Of a stretch of 47,239 bases of DNA, positions 32,786 through 42,140 are shown piece by piece. The position numbers and the translations under genes were made by a program. The DNA comes from Chitinophaga pinensis. GTDB lineage: Bacteria > Bacteroidota > Bacteroidia > Chitinophagales > Chitinophagaceae. Each line of letters begins with the position of its first letter. The first letter of the stretch is position 1. The stretch is from positions 1 to 47,239 of the forward strand of contig CALQSB010000024.1 in NCBI GenBank assembly GCA_943333125.1. The letters run 5' to 3'. A model generated the notes under the pieces. It ran no database searches. It saw only the letters and a program-made list of their open reading frames with translations, and was not told the DNA's origin.

Positions 32786-33955
32786 ATGCAAAACAAAAAA
32801 CTTTTATTATCCGCCACTGTTTTTTTATTATTAATTTCTTCTTCCTGTGTTCAAGCCGATCATCATACAAATATACCGGCAGCAGTTACCGAACAACCTA
32901 ATTTAAATCCCAAAATTCAAGCAGCCATTTTACTCGATGTAAGCAATAGCATGGACGGACTTATTGACCAGGCAAAAGCACAATTATGGAATATGGTGAG
33001 TACAATGGGAAAAGCAACCTGTAAAGGCGTGGCTCCAAAAATAGAAATTGCTTTATACGAATATGGAAGAACTACGAATAGTATTAGTGCCGGGTATGTA
33101 AAACAATTAAGTGCCTTCACAACAGACCTCGACAAATTATCCGACATTCTTTTTTCACTTAATACAGATGGCGGCGATGAATATTGTGGTCAGGTTATTT
33201 TTACATCATTAAATAATCTGAATTGGGATCCTTCCCCCGAGAGTTATAAAGTAATTTTTATCGCCGGGAACGAGAATTTTTTACAAGGCAAGTTGCAATA
33301 TAAAAAAGCCTGTGCACTTGCAAAACAAAAAGGTGTTATTGTAAATACTATTTATTGCGGCGAAAGAATGCAAGGCATCCGTGAACACTGGAGCGTTAAT
33401 GATGAATGTGGTGGTGGAAGTTTTACCAATATTAATCAGAATGAAAAGATCAATGAAATACCAACACCTTATGATGACGACATTATAACACTAAATGAAA
33501 AACTGAATGGTACTTATATCGCGTATGGTACAGATGGTTTTACAAAATCAGCTTCGCAAAAACAACTGGATGTTAAAAATCGCAACATCAACAAATCGGT
33601 TGAGGTAAAAAGAATAACAGTAAAAAGCAATAAGTCTTTATATAAAAACGAAAGCTGGGATATGGTTGATAAGTTTGAAGACGACAAAGAAATTGTCTCT
33701 AAAATTGATAAGTCTTCTTTGACAGACAGTCTGAAAAATAAATCCAATGCAGAGATTCAAAAAATTGTAATCGAAAAGAAAAAAGAAAGAGGAGACATAC
33801 AAAAACAAATCTCAGAAAAAAACACAATGAGAGAAAAATATATCGCTACAGAAAAATTAAAAAATAACAATCGAAACAACACTGCAACACTGGAATCAGA
33901 AATAGAAAAGATAATTAGAAAACAAGCAAAGCAATTTAAAATGGAGATACAGTAA
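32786..33955 (+). CDS. Lipoprotein with von Willebrand factor A domain
   Basis: A 389-residue protein with a lipoprotein signal (Cys21 after LLISSS). The vWA domain (about 44-240) keeps the MIDAS motif DVSNS (Asp51, Ser53, Ser55) and a later TDGGDE. The last 90 residues are Lys/Glu-rich and likely coiled-coil. vWA lipoproteins bind protein partners through a metal ion; the partner is unknown. It is followed by a strong terminator. The 247-nt region upstream (32539-32785) holds no gene and no perfect TAnnTTTG box. Confidence 0.85.
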   Translation: MQNKKLLLSATVFLLLISSSCVQADHHTNIPAAVTEQPNLNPKIQAAILLDVSNSMDGLIDQAKAQLWNMVSTMGKATCKGVAPKIEIALYEYGRTTNSISAGYVKQLSAFTTDLDKLSDILFSLNTDGGDEYCGQVIFTSLNNLNWDPSPESYKVIFIAGNENFLQGKLQYKKACALAKQKGVIVNTIYCGERMQGIREHWSVNDECGGGSFTNINQNEKINEIPTPYDDDIITLNEKLNGTYIAYGTDGFTKSASQKQLDVKNRNINKSVEVKRITVKSNKSLYKNESWDMVDKFEDDKEIVSKIDKSSLTDSLKNKSNAEIQKIVIEKKKERGDIQKQISEKNTMREKYIATEKLKNNNRNNTATLESEIEKIIRKQAKQFKMEIQ

Positions 33956-33976
33956 AATAATTATTGGGCTGGCTTT

Positions 33977-34020
33977 AATAGAATAGGTGATTGTTTAAAA
34001 CAATCACCTATTCTATTTTG
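33977..34020 (+). terminator. Strong hairpin terminator after the vWA gene
   Basis: ATAGAATAGGTGATTG (33978-33993) and CAATCACCTATTCTAT (34001-34016) form a perfect 16-bp stem, extended by one A-T pair, with a 7-nt loop TTTAAAA and a following short T-run. Begins 22 nt after the stop codon. Confidence 0.8.
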
Positions 34021-34030
34021 ATACTTATGT

Positions 34031-34212
34031 TTTAACCCGGATTTTGCAGTTGGAATCGTGATGAAAGGAAAAAAGGCAATAAAGACGAGTGTTTGAGCCG
34101 ATATTTTGGACGAAAGCATAATGAATTATGTGGAGATCAACATATCAAGCAAACGCTTGTCTTTGCAGCATTTTTTTCTTGTAATAGATTTCATCTGCAA
34201 AATCTGGGTTTA
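34031..34212 (+). mobile_element. MITE-like element, copy 1 (about 182 bp)
   Basis: Ends are imperfect inverted repeats of about 25 bp: left TTTAACCCGGATTTTGCAGT, right (complement) TTAAACCCAGATTTTGCAGA. Each end is bounded by TTTAA, a possible 5-bp target duplication. It contains internal dyads CATAATGAATTATG and CAAGCAAACGCTTG. There is no coding frame. The inverted second copy at 44464-44622 matches nearly throughout, but lacks a 25-nt segment (about 34089-34113) that here sits between two GACGA sequences. Confidence 0.75.
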
Positions 34213-34225
34213 AGGAATTAAAAAA

Positions 34226-36151
34226 CTAATTAACTTCTTTGATTAATTGTTTCAACAGAATTTCATTCACTTTTACAGGATATTTTCTACGCAGCTCTTC
34301 AATCCAATTCTTTTCCACTACATTCTGGTAATCATTAATCACCATTCCCTTTGAATCTTCAAAACTACGCTGGTCGCCATTAGGATATGATTTAAAGTAC
34401 TTTAAAAATGTAACCGTTCCGTCCGAATTTTTTGCAATGGCAGAATATCCGCCTGAACTCGCATCTGAAGTTCCATTAATTTGTGAAAGTTCAAAACGTC
34501 CGCTATCCCCTTGTAATTCTCCTTGTTTCACTTCTACTAATTCTTTCCAGGACTTTCCTGCCTTCAAACTATCCAGCGCCTGCTGTGCAACGGTTTCACT
34601 TACTGCATTAAAAATCAGCACATCTGCACTTGTAGCCCATGTGTATTGTTTTTTATTGGCTTCGTAATATTTTTTTAATCCAATACTATCGGCAGAAGCT
34701 TTTGACCAAACTTGTTTTTCCATTACTTCAAACAACAGGTTTCCCTCTTTGAATTCCTGTATCTGATATTCAAATTCTTTGCTGTAATCTTCCAGATGTT
34801 TACGATAATAATCCATTGCAGAAATAGTCTTATACTTTTCCCAGATTTCTGCATTAGACTCTCCCATATATAATTCAGGATTTGATTTATACTCACGGGC
34901 AAACTCAATCCAATTTTGTCCCTTTAGATTTCCCTTTGTAAAATTGATAATAATTTTATTGTTGATGGGTGTCTGAGTGCCATTTCCAAAAGCATCCGGA
35001 TTCAACATTACACTATCCGAAAATCTGAATAAATCATTCTGAGAAACAGCAGCATTTTGTTTAAATCCAATTTTTGAAATAATAACTTTTGAGAATTTTT
35101 CTTTAGCAATTTTAATTCTGTCGTCCTGCATTATTTTTTGCTTCAGTTCAAATTGCATGGCGTCATCATCTTTGGTGGTAGCAACCGGAGTAAGGCCTGC
35201 TCTTTTGATGATGTGAATACCAAACGATGTGGTAAAAGGCGCGGAGAAATCATTGTCTTTTTTTAACTTCACTACTTCGTTCTCAAATGATAAATCAAAT
35301 TTACCTGTTCCAAATTCCGGCATTTCTCCACCGGTTAAATAAGTCAGTTTATCATCGCTGTAATTGCGGGCCATTGTTGCAAATTCGGCACCGTTTTGTA
35401 GTAATTTATAAACCGAGTCTGCCAGGCTTTTTGCCCTTATCTTAGTAGCGTCATCAGCGTTTTCGGGAGAGGTAAATAATATCTGTGCTATTTTCCATCT
35501 GCCGATACTTTTGCGGATGTCTGCAATCTGAAAAATATGCCAGGCTTTTTTAGAACGATACAGTGCAGATACTTCTCCCTGTTTAAGATTGTAAACAATA
35601 TTTTCATACTGATAAGGAATTGAAAATGCAGTCATGTATCCCATATCGGTATATTTCACATCCGGAAGATTTGTTAAGTCTGGCTTTGTATTATTTAATT
35701 TAAGCTGATCATAAACAGATTGTATACCCATGTATCTTTTTAAAGTATCTGCAGGATCGGCCGTTTCATCAATGGTAACAGAATAGTGAAGTACATGTAA
35801 ATCAGACTGGCTTCTGATAAAGGCTTCGTCCATCAATGAGTTGAAAGTTTTCTCGTCACTGAGATAATTTTCTTCAATCTGCTGGCGAAAATTATTTAAA
35901 TCAGTTTTCAATTGTTCGGAAGTATCCAGCTTTGACTCTTGTGCAGATTTTACTTTTAATTTGAAATTCGTGTACAGCTCAACGTAATCTCTTATAGATT
36001 TATCCTTATCGGTAATCGGAGTTTTGTTTTTATTGTATGCCTTTAGAAATTCATCTTTGCTCACATTGTATTTACCATAAGTAATTAATGGCTGTGCAAA
36101 TCCGATAGTTACGGCAAATACCGATACCACCAGCAAGTAAACCTTTTTCAT
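34226..36151 (-). CDS. Periplasmic peptidyl-prolyl isomerase (SurA/PpiD-like, parvulin)
   Basis: The 641-residue exported protein has a signal peptide (about 1-19). Two parvulin-type domains are suggested: a divergent one at about 115-212 (DLHVLHYSVTI..GYMTAFSIPYQYE) and a better one at about 218-335 (IAQILFTSPE..AEFATMARNYSDD..GGEMPEFGTG..FGIHIIKR). Likely a chaperone for outer-membrane protein folding. It follows the thioredoxin-like gene by 21 nt, so both probably work in envelope protein folding. Its stop lies 13 nt from the MITE-like element. Confidence 0.87.
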   Translation of the reverse strand: MKKVYLLVVSVFAVTIGFAQPLITYGKYNVSKDEFLKAYNKNKTPITDKDKSIRDYVELYTNFKLKVKSAQESKLDTSEQLKTDLNNFRQQIEENYLSDEKTFNSLMDEAFIRSQSDLHVLHYSVTIDETADPADTLKRYMGIQSVYDQLKLNNTKPDLTNLPDVKYTDMGYMTAFSIPYQYENIVYNLKQGEVSALYRSKKAWHIFQIADIRKSIGRWKIAQILFTSPENADDATKIRAKSLADSVYKLLQNGAEFATMARNYSDDKLTYLTGGEMPEFGTGKFDLSFENEVVKLKKDNDFSAPFTTSFGIHIIKRAGLTPVATTKDDDAMQFELKQKIMQDDRIKIAKEKFSKVIISKIGFKQNAAVSQNDLFRFSDSVMLNPDAFGNGTQTPINNKIIINFTKGNLKGQNWIEFAREYKSNPELYMGESNAEIWEKYKTISAMDYYRKHLEDYSKEFEYQIQEFKEGNLLFEVMEKQVWSKASADSIGLKKYYEANKKQYTWATSADVLIFNAVSETVAQQALDSLKAGKSWKELVEVKQGELQGDSGRFELSQINGTSDASSGGYSAIAKNSDGTVTFLKYFKSYPNGDQRSFEDSKGMVINDYQNVVEKNWIEELRRKYPVKVNEILLKQLIKEVN

Positions 36152-36172
36152 TTCTGAATTATTTTATAATCG

Positions 36173-37702
36173 TTAGTTTTTCTTTTCGTTCCACTTCGTT
36201 TTAAGGAAATCATTAAGTTGTTCCCAGCTTAGTTTCTTTCCTATAATACGCTTTTCTTTATCAAGCAATAAAATGGTTGGAGTTTGAGTTACGTCATATA
36301 ATTGTCGGAAGCCAGGGCGTTGTGCATCCGTAACTGCTTTTTCCATTTCTTTGGTTTCATATACATTGGTCCAATCGCCAATCTTCTTTTCTTTTAAATA
36401 ATCAACCCATTCTTTCTTTTTGTCGTTATCGGATAAAACAGAATAAATCCTTAACCCATGTGCCTTCCAGGTAGCTCTGTAAATCGAATCTATTCTGGGC
36501 ACTTCTTCTTTACAATGTCCACAGGTTGGATCCCAGAAAATAACCAGGGTATAGTCTGCAACGAGGTCGTATAGCGGCTTCATTTTTCCTGTAGAATCTA
36601 CCATTTCCAGATTAGATGCTTTTACACCAATCAGATTACTCATTTGCATATACGCTCTTCTCGAAATGGTTTCCTGTTGTTTTTCATTAAGCCATGGACT
36701 TAACCCTTTGCTATGATATTTTTCAAATAAATGAACGAACACCGCATCCTGCCCCATATACTTTGGATTGATATACTCATCAGTAAACCAGTTCAGCAAA
36801 AATTTATACATATCCGGACTAACCCTGGCCAGTAATAATTTATAATCAAGGTCTTTAATTATACTGTCGGAAGACTGTTGAACTACTTCTCTGTAGTAAC
36901 GTTCGAGTTTGGGTAAAAAGAAAGGCGTTCTGATTACGCGATCATCTGTGAAACTAACGCCATCCCAATAATGTGTCTTGTAATTATTATAGTTATCCAG
37001 GGTGTCTTGTCTGGACTTAGGTTTAGTGAATAATAAGTCAGGCTCTTTCATCGCATTCAGCATCACAGCCATCATTGATGCTGGATTATTTTTCAGGATG
37101 CTATCTCTGAAATTAATCAAATCCTTATTGTATTTATTATAGTTTTCCTGATGTAAGTTAGAATCAGCCAGGTTTCTGGAGTTATTGTAGGCTATTCTTT
37201 CGGTTTGCATCAACCCGCCTTTTACGGCAACAAACTTCTGATACTGCTGAAATAATTCATTTTCCTTTGATCCTTTGATGACAACATTTTGAAGATCGGC
37301 GCTATCGGCAAAAATGGTTATCTCTTTTTCTTTGTCCACAAAAAAATCGAATGTTATGTTTTTACCTGGAAACACAATTGCATAAATACCTCCGGGCATG
37401 CTGCTTTCGCCTTTGAAAACGGCAACGCCCTGATTATTGATAACGGTAGAATCCTGGATGTTTAAATTTTTACCCATGTGATAACACAAATAGGTAATTC
37501 CTGATTTATAGCTCGGTGTTTTCAGTGTTACTAAAAAAGAATCCTCTTTTTTTGGTGTTTCCGTTCCTTTGATTTCTTCTGTCTGAGCTTTGGTTTTTTC
37601 AACAGATGCGCTGGTTTTTTTTTGAGTTTTTCCGCTTTCTTGAGCGTTTGAAAAGTTTACTGATAAAAGTAAAATCGCAGAAATAAGTAATATTTTCTTC
37701 AT
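36173..37702 (-). CDS. TlpA-like thioredoxin with DUF4369 and DUF5106-like domains
   Basis: Exported disulfide oxidoreductase of a Bacteroidota-specific architecture: signal peptide (MKKILLISAILLLSVNFSNA), DUF4369-like beta domain (about 50-150), a helical DUF5106-like middle (about 150-350) and a C-terminal thioredoxin fold with CGHC in VIFWDPTCGHCKEEVPRI. Acts in the periplasm on substrate disulfides. I chose the ATG at 37702 because it gives a clean signal peptide; the ATG at 37723 adds seven residues. A perfect -7 box lies 18 nt upstream, and the SurA-like gene follows 21 nt downstream. Confidence 0.88.
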   Translation of the reverse strand: MKKILLISAILLLSVNFSNAQESGKTQKKTSASVEKTKAQTEEIKGTETPKKEDSFLVTLKTPSYKSGITYLCYHMGKNLNIQDSTVINNQGVAVFKGESSMPGGIYAIVFPGKNITFDFFVDKEKEITIFADSADLQNVVIKGSKENELFQQYQKFVAVKGGLMQTERIAYNNSRNLADSNLHQENYNKYNKDLINFRDSILKNNPASMMAVMLNAMKEPDLLFTKPKSRQDTLDNYNNYKTHYWDGVSFTDDRVIRTPFFLPKLERYYREVVQQSSDSIIKDLDYKLLLARVSPDMYKFLLNWFTDEYINPKYMGQDAVFVHLFEKYHSKGLSPWLNEKQQETISRRAYMQMSNLIGVKASNLEMVDSTGKMKPLYDLVADYTLVIFWDPTCGHCKEEVPRIDSIYRATWKAHGLRIYSVLSDNDKKKEWVDYLKEKKIGDWTNVYETKEMEKAVTDAQRPGFRQLYDVTQTPTILLLDKEKRIIGKKLSWEQLNDFLKTKWNEKKN

Positions 37703-37720
37703 AATGTTAAAAAAAGTAGT

Positions 37721-37728
37721 CAAATGTA
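37721..37728 (-). promoter_or_regulatory. Bacteroidota -7 box (TACATTTG) for the thioredoxin/PPIase unit
   Basis: TACATTTG on the minus strand is a perfect TAnnTTTG, with TTTA about 19 nt upstream as a three-of-four -33 match. It leaves a short leader before the ATG at 37702 and supports that start over 37723. Confidence 0.5.
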
Positions 37729-37816
37729 TTGAAAATTATGTGTTTCATAAAGCATTGAGATAATCGTTTTCTCAAAATTACAAATCATTAACAAATGTAT
37801 TTCTTAACATAAAGGT

Positions 37817-37824
37817 TATTTTTG
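37817..37824 (+). promoter_or_regulatory. Bacteroidota -7-like box (TATTTTTG) one base before rlmD ATG
   Basis: A perfect TAnnTTTG ends one nt before the rlmD start codon. If used, transcription would begin within the first codons, so either the transcript is leaderless with a later start or the match is fortuitous. Confidence 0.3.
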
Positions 37825-37825
37825 C

Positions 37826-39244
37826 ATGGTGAGGAAAAAAAACAAGAGAATTATTCTCAACAATGTAAGCATTACCGATTATGCAGCCGAGGGGAAATCT
37901 CTGGTTCGGGTCGATGGAAAAGTAATTTTTGTTTCCGGAGCCATACCCGGTGATACCGTTGATATACAAATTGGAAAAAGTAAAAAAGACTGGGCCGAAG
38001 GAAGAGCCATAAATATTATTGAGCCTTCTACTGACCGTGTCGTCCCTTTTTGCAAACATTTTGGTACTTGTGGTGGTTGTAAATGGCAGATGCTCCCTTA
38101 TCATAAGCAACTTCAGTTTAAACAGCAGGAGGCCGAACAAAACCTAATAAGAATTGGCAAAACAGCAATCCCTGATCTTCTCCCCATAATCGGCTCAGAA
38201 AAAACTACCGCTTATCGGAATAAACTGGAATTTACTTTCAGCAACAAACGCTTTCTTACCAATGAAGAAATCGGCTCAGAAGAAAGCATTATCCAGCAGA
38301 ATGCGCTGGGCTATCATGCCCCCAGAATTTTCGACAAGGTTATAGATATTCAGGAATGTCATTTACTTGATCCTGTAAATAATGAAATCAGAAATACCAT
38401 TCGTGATTTTGCAAAAGAAAAAGGGTTTGCCTTCTACGACATTAAAGAACATACAGGCTGGCTTCGTAATATTATTATCAGATATACTTCTACTGGAGAG
38501 CTGATGGTAAATATCTGTATGAATCATGACGAGGAAACAGACCGAATTTTACTGCTAGATCATTTGCTGAAAAAAGTACCCGTCATTTCTACTTTACTTT
38601 ATACTATCAATCCGAAATGGAATGATACCATATACGACCTCACGCCTCAGGTATATTTCGGTAAGGGTTACGTGACCGAGAAGCTGGGAAATCTTGAATT
38701 TATTATCAGCCCGAAATCTTTTTTTCAAACCAATACCAAACAAGCCGAAAATTTATATGCAGTTGCAAAAGATTTTGCAGGATTAACTGGAAATGAAGTG
38801 GTTTATGATTTGTATTGCGGCACCGGAAGCATCGGCATATTTGTAAGTGATAAAGCAAAAAAAATAATTGGTGTTGAAGTTATTGAGGATGCGATTGAGG
38901 ATGCAAAGAAAAACGCCGCACTCAATAATATCGATCATGCCCATTTTTTTGCCGGCGATGTAATTAAAATTTGTAACGATGATTTTTTTAAAACACATGG
39001 CAAGCCTGATGTAGTAATAACAGATCCCCCACGAGTAGGCATGCACGAAAAATTAGTGATAAAACTTTTAGAAATGGAGTCGCCTAAAATTGTTTATGTA
39101 AGTTGCAATACAGCCACACAAGCCAGAGATATAGCCCTGCTTTCAGAAAAATATACCGTAGAAAAAGTTCAGCCTGTAGATATGTTTCCACATACACATC
39201 ATATTGAATGTGTGGCTTTGTTAATATTAAAATCAAACAATTAA
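37826..39244 (+). CDS. rlmD: 23S rRNA (uracil-C5)-methyltransferase, RlmD type
   Basis: SAM-dependent methyltransferase of the RlmD/TrmA family (472 residues), forming m5U in 23S rRNA. Order: N-terminal TRAM domain (about 8-66), iron-sulfur cysteines Cys76, Cys82, Cys85 and Cys178 (CKHFGTCGGC; QECHLLD), Rossmann SAM site VYDLYCGTGSIGIF (326-339), DPPR (400-403) and the nucleophile Cys427 in VYVSCNTAT. RlmD versus RlmC/TrmA is judged from the TRAM and Fe-S combination; the exact uridine is inferred. Divergent from the thioredoxin gene. Confidence 0.92.
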   Translation: MVRKKNKRIILNNVSITDYAAEGKSLVRVDGKVIFVSGAIPGDTVDIQIGKSKKDWAEGRAINIIEPSTDRVVPFCKHFGTCGGCKWQMLPYHKQLQFKQQEAEQNLIRIGKTAIPDLLPIIGSEKTTAYRNKLEFTFSNKRFLTNEEIGSEESIIQQNALGYHAPRIFDKVIDIQECHLLDPVNNEIRNTIRDFAKEKGFAFYDIKEHTGWLRNIIIRYTSTGELMVNICMNHDEETDRILLLDHLLKKVPVISTLLYTINPKWNDTIYDLTPQVYFGKGYVTEKLGNLEFIISPKSFFQTNTKQAENLYAVAKDFAGLTGNEVVYDLYCGTGSIGIFVSDKAKKIIGVEVIEDAIEDAKKNAALNNIDHAHFFAGDVIKICNDDFFKTHGKPDVVITDPPRVGMHEKLVIKLLEMESPKIVYVSCNTATQARDIALLSEKYTVEKVQPVDMFPHTHHIECVALLILKSNN

Positions 39245-39260
39245 CCCTTAACTTTATTTG

Positions 39261-39950
39261 ATGGAATTTAGAAATAGTTTACAGCGAACAAGTCCGATAG
39301 TTTTAAATCTGATCATAATAAATTCATTGGTGTTTTTTGCGCAATCTGTTTTTGGTGGCCTGAACGATGTGTCCAAAGTAACAGATCTGTTTGCATTACA
39401 TCATTACAAGTCCCGCTCATTTGAACCTTATCAACTGGTCACCCACATGTTCATGCACGGAGGTTTTATGCATCTTTTATTCAACATGCTTGCTTTATGG
39501 ATGTTTGGCAGCCTGATGGAAAAAGTATGGGGACCTAAACGATTTTTGACCTTTTATTTGATTTGCGGATTGGTGGCAGGATTGGCGCAAATGGGAAGTT
39601 ATGCTTTTACTTACTGGGGTGTTGATCATTCAATACTTTCCCCTGAAGAGTTTACTATGTACCAGGATATTTTGCTGCGAAACGCCACTGTTGGTGCATC
39701 AGGTGCTATTATGGGAATTCTTGTAGCATATGGATATACCTTTCCGAATACGCAATTATTTATCATGCCTATTCCATTCCCAATAAAAGCCAAATGGGCA
39801 ATTATCGGAATCATCGCGATGGATATTTTCGGTGGAATTTCAAATTCTGCAAGTGATAATATTGCTCACTTTGCACACTTAGGAGGCGCGTTAGCAGGAT
39901 TTATAATTGTATTATTCTGGAATAAAAATAACAGACAACAATTTTTTTAA
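39261..39950 (+). CDS. Rhomboid intramembrane serine protease (active)
   Basis: Six-helix membrane protease of 229 residues. It keeps the full active site: GASG at 145-148 with nucleophile Ser147, His203 or His206 in AHFAHLGG, and the HxxxHxxxN helix (HMFMHGGFMHLLFNM, about 62-76). I use the ATG at 39261; a TTG one codon upstream gives a longer frame. It starts 16 nt after rlmD and is followed after one base by a second rhomboid gene, so both form a translation-coupled pair. Substrates unknown. Confidence 0.92.
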   Translation: MEFRNSLQRTSPIVLNLIIINSLVFFAQSVFGGLNDVSKVTDLFALHHYKSRSFEPYQLVTHMFMHGGFMHLLFNMLALWMFGSLMEKVWGPKRFLTFYLICGLVAGLAQMGSYAFTYWGVDHSILSPEEFTMYQDILLRNATVGASGAIMGILVAYGYTFPNTQLFIMPIPFPIKAKWAIIGIIAMDIFGGISNSASDNIAHFAHLGGALAGFIIVLFWNKNNRQQFF

Positions 39951-39951
39951 T

Positions 39952-40902
39952 ATGGGCGAATCAGACAGATATCAGGAATACAAACATCTGAAGAAAAAAA
40001 GATTTCTTCTGGGCGGCGACAATAACGCTTTAACTGCCTTGTTTATTCTCAACACCATTTTTTTTCTCTTGCTGCTTACCATGCAAGTTGTTTATTTTTT
40101 TTACCAGCAGACCGCTGAATCATACAACTCAGGTATTCTGCAGTGGTTCGAACTACCGTCTAACCTTACCCGATTAAGTGATAGGCCATGGACGTTCCTA
40201 ACTTATATGTTTAGTGATAACAGCAGTGGTTTGATGCGTATCATCAGCAACATGCTTTGGCTTTGGGCGTTTGGATTTTCATTGCAGCGTATGACCGGTA
40301 ACGATAAAATAATACCCATTTATCTTTATGGCGGATTTGCAGGTGCGGTTTTTTTTATTGGTGCGCATTATGCAATTCCGAATTTACATAACAATGGCTT
40401 TCAAAATTCCATGATAGGTGCCAATGCTGCAGTAATGGCCGTTGCCACTGCTACAACCGTTCTCGATCCCGATCAGCGCTTTTTTACACATATCAGAAAA
40501 GGAATTCCAATCTGGGTTTTATTTACTGTTTATATTATAATTGATTTTGCCGGAGTGGCTTCGATGAATGCCGCCTATGCGCTATCTCACCTTGGAGGAA
40601 TAATTGCAGGTTTTCTGTTTGTATATTTTTTGAAGAAAGGAAAAGACGGAAGTATCTGGATGAATAAAGGATATCACCGAATGGCTAATTTATTCAATCC
40701 TGATAAACCCAAAAACAAACAAACTTTAAAAAATAAAGTATTTTATAATACAGGAAACAGAACGCCTTTCAGTAAAACATCAATGGTAAATCAAAATCGA
40801 ATTGATGAGATTTTGGATAAAATCAATTCGAGCGGCTATCAGTTTCTTACCGAAGAAGAAAAAGAAGTTCTCAGAAAAGCCTCGGAAGATAATAATAAGT
40901 AA
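39952..40902 (+). CDS. Rhomboid-family protein, predicted inactive
   Basis: A 316-residue rhomboid fold in which the active site has gone: GASG reads GANA at 156-159 (Asn158 in place of Ser), and the helix-2 motif reads FSDNSSGLMRIISNM, without the two His. The His of the last helix remains (LSHLGG, His213). C-terminal tail of about 80 residues is soluble, ending in a helix with EEEKEVLRKA. Likely a pseudoprotease that regulates or recruits clients for the upstream active rhomboid. The ATG at 39952 is chosen because the frame upstream overlaps the first rhomboid. Confidence 0.85.
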   Translation: MGESDRYQEYKHLKKKRFLLGGDNNALTALFILNTIFFLLLLTMQVVYFFYQQTAESYNSGILQWFELPSNLTRLSDRPWTFLTYMFSDNSSGLMRIISNMLWLWAFGFSLQRMTGNDKIIPIYLYGGFAGAVFFIGAHYAIPNLHNNGFQNSMIGANAAVMAVATATTVLDPDQRFFTHIRKGIPIWVLFTVYIIIDFAGVASMNAAYALSHLGGIIAGFLFVYFLKKGKDGSIWMNKGYHRMANLFNPDKPKNKQTLKNKVFYNTGNRTPFSKTSMVNQNRIDEILDKINSSGYQFLTEEEKEVLRKASEDNNK

Positions 40903-40948
40903 TTCCTTATTTAATCAACATTTTATTTTATTAAAAGTCAATCAATAG

Positions 40949-40966
40949 ATGCTTAACTTTAAGCAT
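40949..40966. promoter_or_regulatory. Perfect palindrome overlapping a start codon
   Basis: ATGCTTAACTTTAAGCAT is an 8-bp inverted repeat with a 2-nt centre; its last two bases are the first two of the ATG at 40965. It could hide the start codon in an mRNA hairpin or bind a repressor. It contains TAACTTTA, one mismatch from the TAnnTTTG box. Confidence 0.4.
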
Positions 40967-42095
40967 GGCTAATCATTTTATAAAAAAGGCAGCAAAAACC
41001 GTTTTAATAATTTGCAATATTGTCTTTTCTGTTTGTTTAATTTTAGCTTGTTATGGCAGTCGTTTAAGCAATGGAGACTACTGGATTTTCGGTCTATTAA
41101 ATCTTGCTGTTTTATATTTTTTACTCTTTGATTTATTCTTTATTATTTTTTGGTTATTCTTAAAACCACGGCTGACGCTCATCGGTCTGATTTCTATTTT
41201 AATTTGCTGGTCACCGATACAAAATTTATTTCAGTTTCGTTTTGATGTTTCATTTGAACATAAAAAAAACAGAGGGGTGTTGCGGGTCATGAGCTGGAAT
41301 GTGGAACACTTTGATATTCTGGAGCACAAAACTCATCCCGAAAAAAAACAGGAAATGCTTGATCTTATTAATGAGTACAATCCCGATATAGCCTGTTTTC
41401 AAGAGATGGTAGCCAGTGACAGTGTTTCAAACGCCATTAATTACATTCCGGATTTTAAGAAGAAAATAAAAATGCTCGACTATCATTTTTCATATAATAA
41501 AAGACTGGATTTTGACCAGAATCACCATTTTGGTATTATCATATTCAGCAAGTATCCCATCATCAATAAAGAAACCATCATTCCCGAATCTCATTGTTAC
41601 AATTCTATTTTTCAATTTATAGACATAGTAAGAAACAATGATACTTTTCGGGTATTCAATTTGCATTTACAATCGTTAAAACTGTCTCCCGAAAACAGAG
41701 ATTATTTAAATGAACCTTCTATTAAAAACGAGGAAGACATTAAAGAAACGAAAACTATTATCAGTAAATTTAAAACCGGTTTTTTCAAACATCGCTGGCA
41801 AAGTGATAATGTAAAACGTGAGATAGATAAAAGCCCTTATCCGGTGATTATTTGCGGTGATTTTAATGATGTGCCTAATTCTTATGCCTATAATGCCATT
41901 GGAGAAGGGCTAAATAATGCCTTTACCATAAAAGGTTCTGCAATAGGCAACACTTATGATGGTATTTCTCCAACATTAAGAATTGATAATATTTTTTTGG
42001 ATAAAAAATTCAGCGTAGAACAATTTATCCGAATCAAAAAGAAACTCAGTGATCACTTTCCGATCGTGTCTGATTTTATATTTCACAAACAATAA
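40965..42095 (+). CDS. Endonuclease/exonuclease/phosphatase (EEP) family membrane protein
   Basis: Three N-terminal membrane helices (about 8-30, 37-62, 68-85) anchor an EEP domain (about 100-376). Catalytic motifs are present: SWNVEHFD and QEM for metal binding, ICGDFNDVPNS and the terminal SDHFPIVSDF. EEP members hydrolyse DNA, inositol phosphates or sphingomyelin; in Bacteroidota this arrangement is common and its substrate is unknown. It follows the rhomboid pair by 62 nt and carries a palindrome over its start codon. Confidence 0.87.
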   Translation: MANHFIKKAAKTVLIICNIVFSVCLILACYGSRLSNGDYWIFGLLNLAVLYFLLFDLFFIIFWLFLKPRLTLIGLISILICWSPIQNLFQFRFDVSFEHKKNRGVLRVMSWNVEHFDILEHKTHPEKKQEMLDLINEYNPDIACFQEMVASDSVSNAINYIPDFKKKIKMLDYHFSYNKRLDFDQNHHFGIIIFSKYPIINKETIIPESHCYNSIFQFIDIVRNNDTFRVFNLHLQSLKLSPENRDYLNEPSIKNEEDIKETKTIISKFKTGFFKHRWQSDNVKREIDKSPYPVIICGDFNDVPNSYAYNAIGEGLNNAFTIKGSAIGNTYDGISPTLRIDNIFLDKKFSVEQFIRIKKKLSDHFPIVSDFIFHKQ

Positions 42096-42140
42096 TTTCT
42101 TTAATTAAACATCACCCTGATTAGTATCAGCTATCTGATT

